A stretch of 64,000 nt of DNA. Origin: Pseudomonadota bacterium (GTDB lineage Bacteria; Pseudomonadota; Alphaproteobacteria; Sphingomonadales; Sphingomonadaceae). Below are positions 61,868 through 64,000 of this stretch, piece after piece. The first letter of the stretch is position 1; each line of letters begins with the position of its first letter. A program made the position numbers and the translations under genes. The DNA lies in contig JAEWZX010000030.1 of the NCBI GenBank assembly GCA_023394965.1, forward strand, positions 310,001 to 374,000, given 5' to 3'. Below the pieces are notes generated by a model. That model made no database searches. It was given only the letters and a program-made list of their open reading frames with translations, and was not told the DNA's origin.

Positions 61868-63154
61868 ATGGACAGGACCAAAGATTTGGCGCTGCGCGAA
61901 CGCGCGGCACGCGTTATTCCCAACGGTATGTACGGGCATGAATCCACCGCCATGCTGCCCGCCTGCTTCCCGCAGTTCTTCAGCCGCGCCAAGGGCGCAT
62001 ATATCTGGGATGTAGATGGCAATCGCTATCTTGATTTCATGTGCGCCTATGGTCCCAATCTGCTCGGCTATGGCGACGAACGGGTCGATGCGGCAGCGAA
62101 GGCCCAGCAACGCGAAGGCGACACGCTGACCGGCCCTTCCCCCCTCTTCGTCGAGCTTGCGGAAACTTTCACCAACATGATCGGCCATGCCGATTGGGCG
62201 ATGGTCTGCAAAAACGGAACCGATGCCACGACCATGGCGCTATCTTCTGCGCGAGCGCAGACTGGCCGCAAAACCGTGCTACTGGCTGAAGGTGCCTATC
62301 ACGGTGCCGCGCCCTGGTGCACACCGATGAAAGCGGGGACCACCGAGCAGGACCGCGCCAACCAGATCTTCTACCGCTATAACGACGTCGTCAGCCTAGA
62401 AGCTGCAGTTGAGGCTGCAGGCGATGACCTTGCTGCCATCTTCGCTTCTCCCTTCCGCCACGATGCATTCACCGACCAGGAGCTGCCCGATCCGGCCTAT
62501 GCCCGCCGCGCCCGGGAATTGTGCGATGAGACCGGCGCCATGCTGATTGTTGACGAAGTACGTGCGGGCTTTCGCGTGGCGCGAGAATCGAGCTGGGCCG
62601 CGCTGAATGTGGCGCCCGACCTGTCAGCTTGGGGAAAATGCTTGGCCAACGGCTACCCAATTTCGGTGCTGCTCGGGGCGGACAGCTGCCGTGTGGGTGC
62701 TGGCCAGATCTATGCCACCGGATCTTTCTGGTTCTCCGCTGTGCCGATGGCTGCTGCGCTGGAAACGCTGCGGATCATCCGTGAGACGGACTATCTCGAA
62801 AACACCGTTCGGCTGGGTGAAATGTTGCGCACAGGCTTGGACGAGGCGGCCGTGCGTCACGGATTTTCCCTCCGCCAGAGCGGACCGGCGCAAATGCCGC
62901 TGATCTTGTTCGACGATGATCCGGACGCGAGGATCGGATTCAGCTGGGCCGAGGAAATGCTGCGTGGCGGTGTCTATGTACATCCGTGGCACAACATGTT
63001 CCTGTGCGCCGCAATGACCGACGCCGATATCACGTTTGCCTTGGACACCGCCAATAGCGCCTTCGCCAGGCTGGCTGAACGCCGAAACAAGCTTGAACCG
63101 CATCCGTTAGTGTTGGCGATGGCTGCGGCGCGGGCCGCAGAACAGGCAGCGTAA
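61868..63154 (+). CDS. Class III aminotransferase, glutamate-1-semialdehyde aminomutase-like
   Basis: A 428-residue fold-type I PLP enzyme resembling HemL and related class III aminotransferases. It has MLIVDEVRAGFR with the PLP Asp (D229) and the Schiff-base lysine K257 in AWGKCLANGYPIS. The conserved KNGTDATTMA (about 115-124) binds the PLP phosphate. The N-terminal VIPNGMYGHES resembles HemL's VNSPVRAF region only loosely, so HemL itself is unlikely. The stop TAA overlaps the kinase start (TAATG), so the two are coupled. Confidence 0.86.
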   Translation: MDRTKDLALRERAARVIPNGMYGHESTAMLPACFPQFFSRAKGAYIWDVDGNRYLDFMCAYGPNLLGYGDERVDAAAKAQQREGDTLTGPSPLFVELAETFTNMIGHADWAMVCKNGTDATTMALSSARAQTGRKTVLLAEGAYHGAAPWCTPMKAGTTEQDRANQIFYRYNDVVSLEAAVEAAGDDLAAIFASPFRHDAFTDQELPDPAYARRARELCDETGAMLIVDEVRAGFRVARESSWAALNVAPDLSAWGKCLANGYPISVLLGADSCRVGAGQIYATGSFWFSAVPMAAALETLRIIRETDYLENTVRLGEMLRTGLDEAAVRHGFSLRQSGPAQMPLILFDDDPDARIGFSWAEEMLRGGVYVHPWHNMFLCAAMTDADITFALDTANSAFARLAERRNKLEPHPLVLAMAAARAAEQAA

Positions 63155-64000
63155 TGGTGACGGACCAGACGATCGATCTAATTACCGTTGGGCTGACCAC
63201 GCTTGATGTGGCGGTGAAATCGGTGACCCGCCTGCCCGCAGCGGACGAGGGCGAGCTGGTTGAAGCGATCACGCTATCTCCTGCCGGAACTGCCGGCGGC
63301 ACCGCCGCAATCGCTGCGCGTCTCGGCCTGCATGTTTCTCTGGTTTCCGCCCTCGGGAACGACCCGCAAGGCGATACGGTTGCAGCCATGCTGGCTCGCG
63401 AGGGCGTCGACCTGGCGATGGTGCCCCGGCTCGATAGCATGCCGACATCGACAACCGTGCTGCCGCTGGCACCCGATGGCGGGCGACCGACGCTGCACAT
63501 GATCGGCGCCAGCGTAGCGGCGCCGATACCCGAGGCAGCCTTCGCAGCGCTTCCGCGCACCCACGCGGTCCATTTCGGCGGCGTTGGTTTCCCCGGCCCT
63601 CAGAGCAATGGAGCAGCCTTTCTGGAGGCGGCGCGCCAGGAAGGTGCCCATACCACGTGCGATCTGATTTCGCCCGGTCCCGACACGCTCGAACATCTTG
63701 CCGACCTCTTGCCGCATATCGATCTTTTCATGCCGAGCCTGGCAGAAGTGCGAGCGTTGCTGGGTAACGAGGTGGACCTTGCCTCTGCGGCGAAGCAATT
63801 CCAGGCCATGGGCGCGGGATCGTGCCTCTTTAAACTCGGCCGGGACGGAGCGGCACTTTACACCGAGGATACGGCCATTTCCGTCGGTGCCTTTGCCATC
63901 GATGCGATCGACACCACCAGTTGCGGCGATGCGCTGTGCGCCGGTTATCATGTTGGCCGTACCCGCGGAGTGAAGGGGCGCGACCTGCTGCGTTTCGCGT
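63154..64000 (+). CDS. PfkB-family carbohydrate kinase (partial, runs off window)
   Basis: The first 282 codons of a PfkB/ribokinase-family kinase are visible; no stop before the edge. TVGLTTLDVAVK and SPAGTAGGTAAIAARLG form the substrate lid region, and AIDTTSCGDALCAGYHVG contains the catalytic Asp and phosphate loop (DTTxCGDxxCAG). The substrate could be a sugar, nucleoside or hydroxymethylpyrimidine-like compound. Coupled to the aminotransferase by TAATG. Confidence 0.85.
   Translation, partial: MVTDQTIDLITVGLTTLDVAVKSVTRLPAADEGELVEAITLSPAGTAGGTAAIAARLGLHVSLVSALGNDPQGDTVAAMLAREGVDLAMVPRLDSMPTSTTVLPLAPDGGRPTLHMIGASVAAPIPEAAFAALPRTHAVHFGGVGFPGPQSNGAAFLEAARQEGAHTTCDLISPGPDTLEHLADLLPHIDLFMPSLAEVRALLGNEVDLASAAKQFQAMGAGSCLFKLGRDGAALYTEDTAISVGAFAIDAIDTTSCGDALCAGYHVGRTRGVKGRDLLRFA

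Noticed and set aside
1..64000. CRISPR arrays, prophage or insertion sequences
   Set aside because: No regularly spaced direct repeats, transposase or integrase domain, or phage structural gene was seen.

Overview
The window reads as a chromosomal segment of a GC-rich alphaproteobacterium, most likely Sphingomonadales and probably the Erythrobacteraceae. The evidence is the split ATP synthase F0 operon with b and b' subunits, a CpdR receiver gene beside a tRNA-Val, the alphaproteobacterial LexA-type box GTTC-N7-GTTC, a YdbH/YnbE/YdbL cluster, and SapC, DUF6607 and PF10118 genes typical of sphingomonads. Assignment below order is inference. No phage, integrase, IS element or CRISPR array is visible.

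Left part (1-30 kb) is mostly core housekeeping: rpsA; gloB and two small enzymes; the F0 operon atpI-atpB-atpE-b'-b on the minus strand; the ydbH-ynbE-ydbL envelope lipid-transport operon; radC; purB; a tight lapA-pyrF-GNAT-trpF-trpB-trpA run continuing to accD and folC; ampG; a Rieske oxygenase; rluB-like and rsmD; an SOS-boxed uvrD/pcrA; and a DEAD-box helicase.

Middle part (30-44 kb) is more accessory and less GC-biased: an FAD-linked oxidase, a SapC protein, a probable small RNA with an anti-Shine-Dalgarno-like CCUCCC motif, N-formylglutamate amidohydrolase, cpdR and tRNA-Val(GAC). Next to the tRNA lies an exopolysaccharide patch (GDP-mannose dehydrogenase, GT4 glycosyltransferase, sulfotransferase), followed by a TonB-dependent haem-type receptor with a DUF6607 partner, and a BCCT transporter.

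44.0-46.0 kb is a compact nitric-oxide-response locus: nsrR diverges from truncated haemoglobin, alternative oxidase and a YeaR-like DUF1971 gene, with two 11-1-11 NsrR-type operators in the shared intergenic region. 46-49 kb is bioF-bioD-bioA. 49-60.8 kb is a complete late-stage B12 locus: cobU, cobD, cbiB, cobQ, btuDCF, a cobalamin riboswitch ahead of btuB, then cobO, cobC, cobS and cobT. No corrin-ring genes are present, so uptake and remodelling is the likely job.

The right end (61-64 kb) starts a new operon of unknown pathway: a PF10118 metal-dependent hydrolase, a GSA-aminomutase-like class III aminotransferase and a PfkB kinase that runs off the window, behind a perfect 14-bp palindrome. 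This is the best candidate here for an undescribed pathway. Recurrent regulatory signals were also found: a 28-bp near-identical element upstream of both rpsA and trpA, and TTGNCN-17-TARRGG-like promoters on atp, tRNA-Val and, less exactly, purB.
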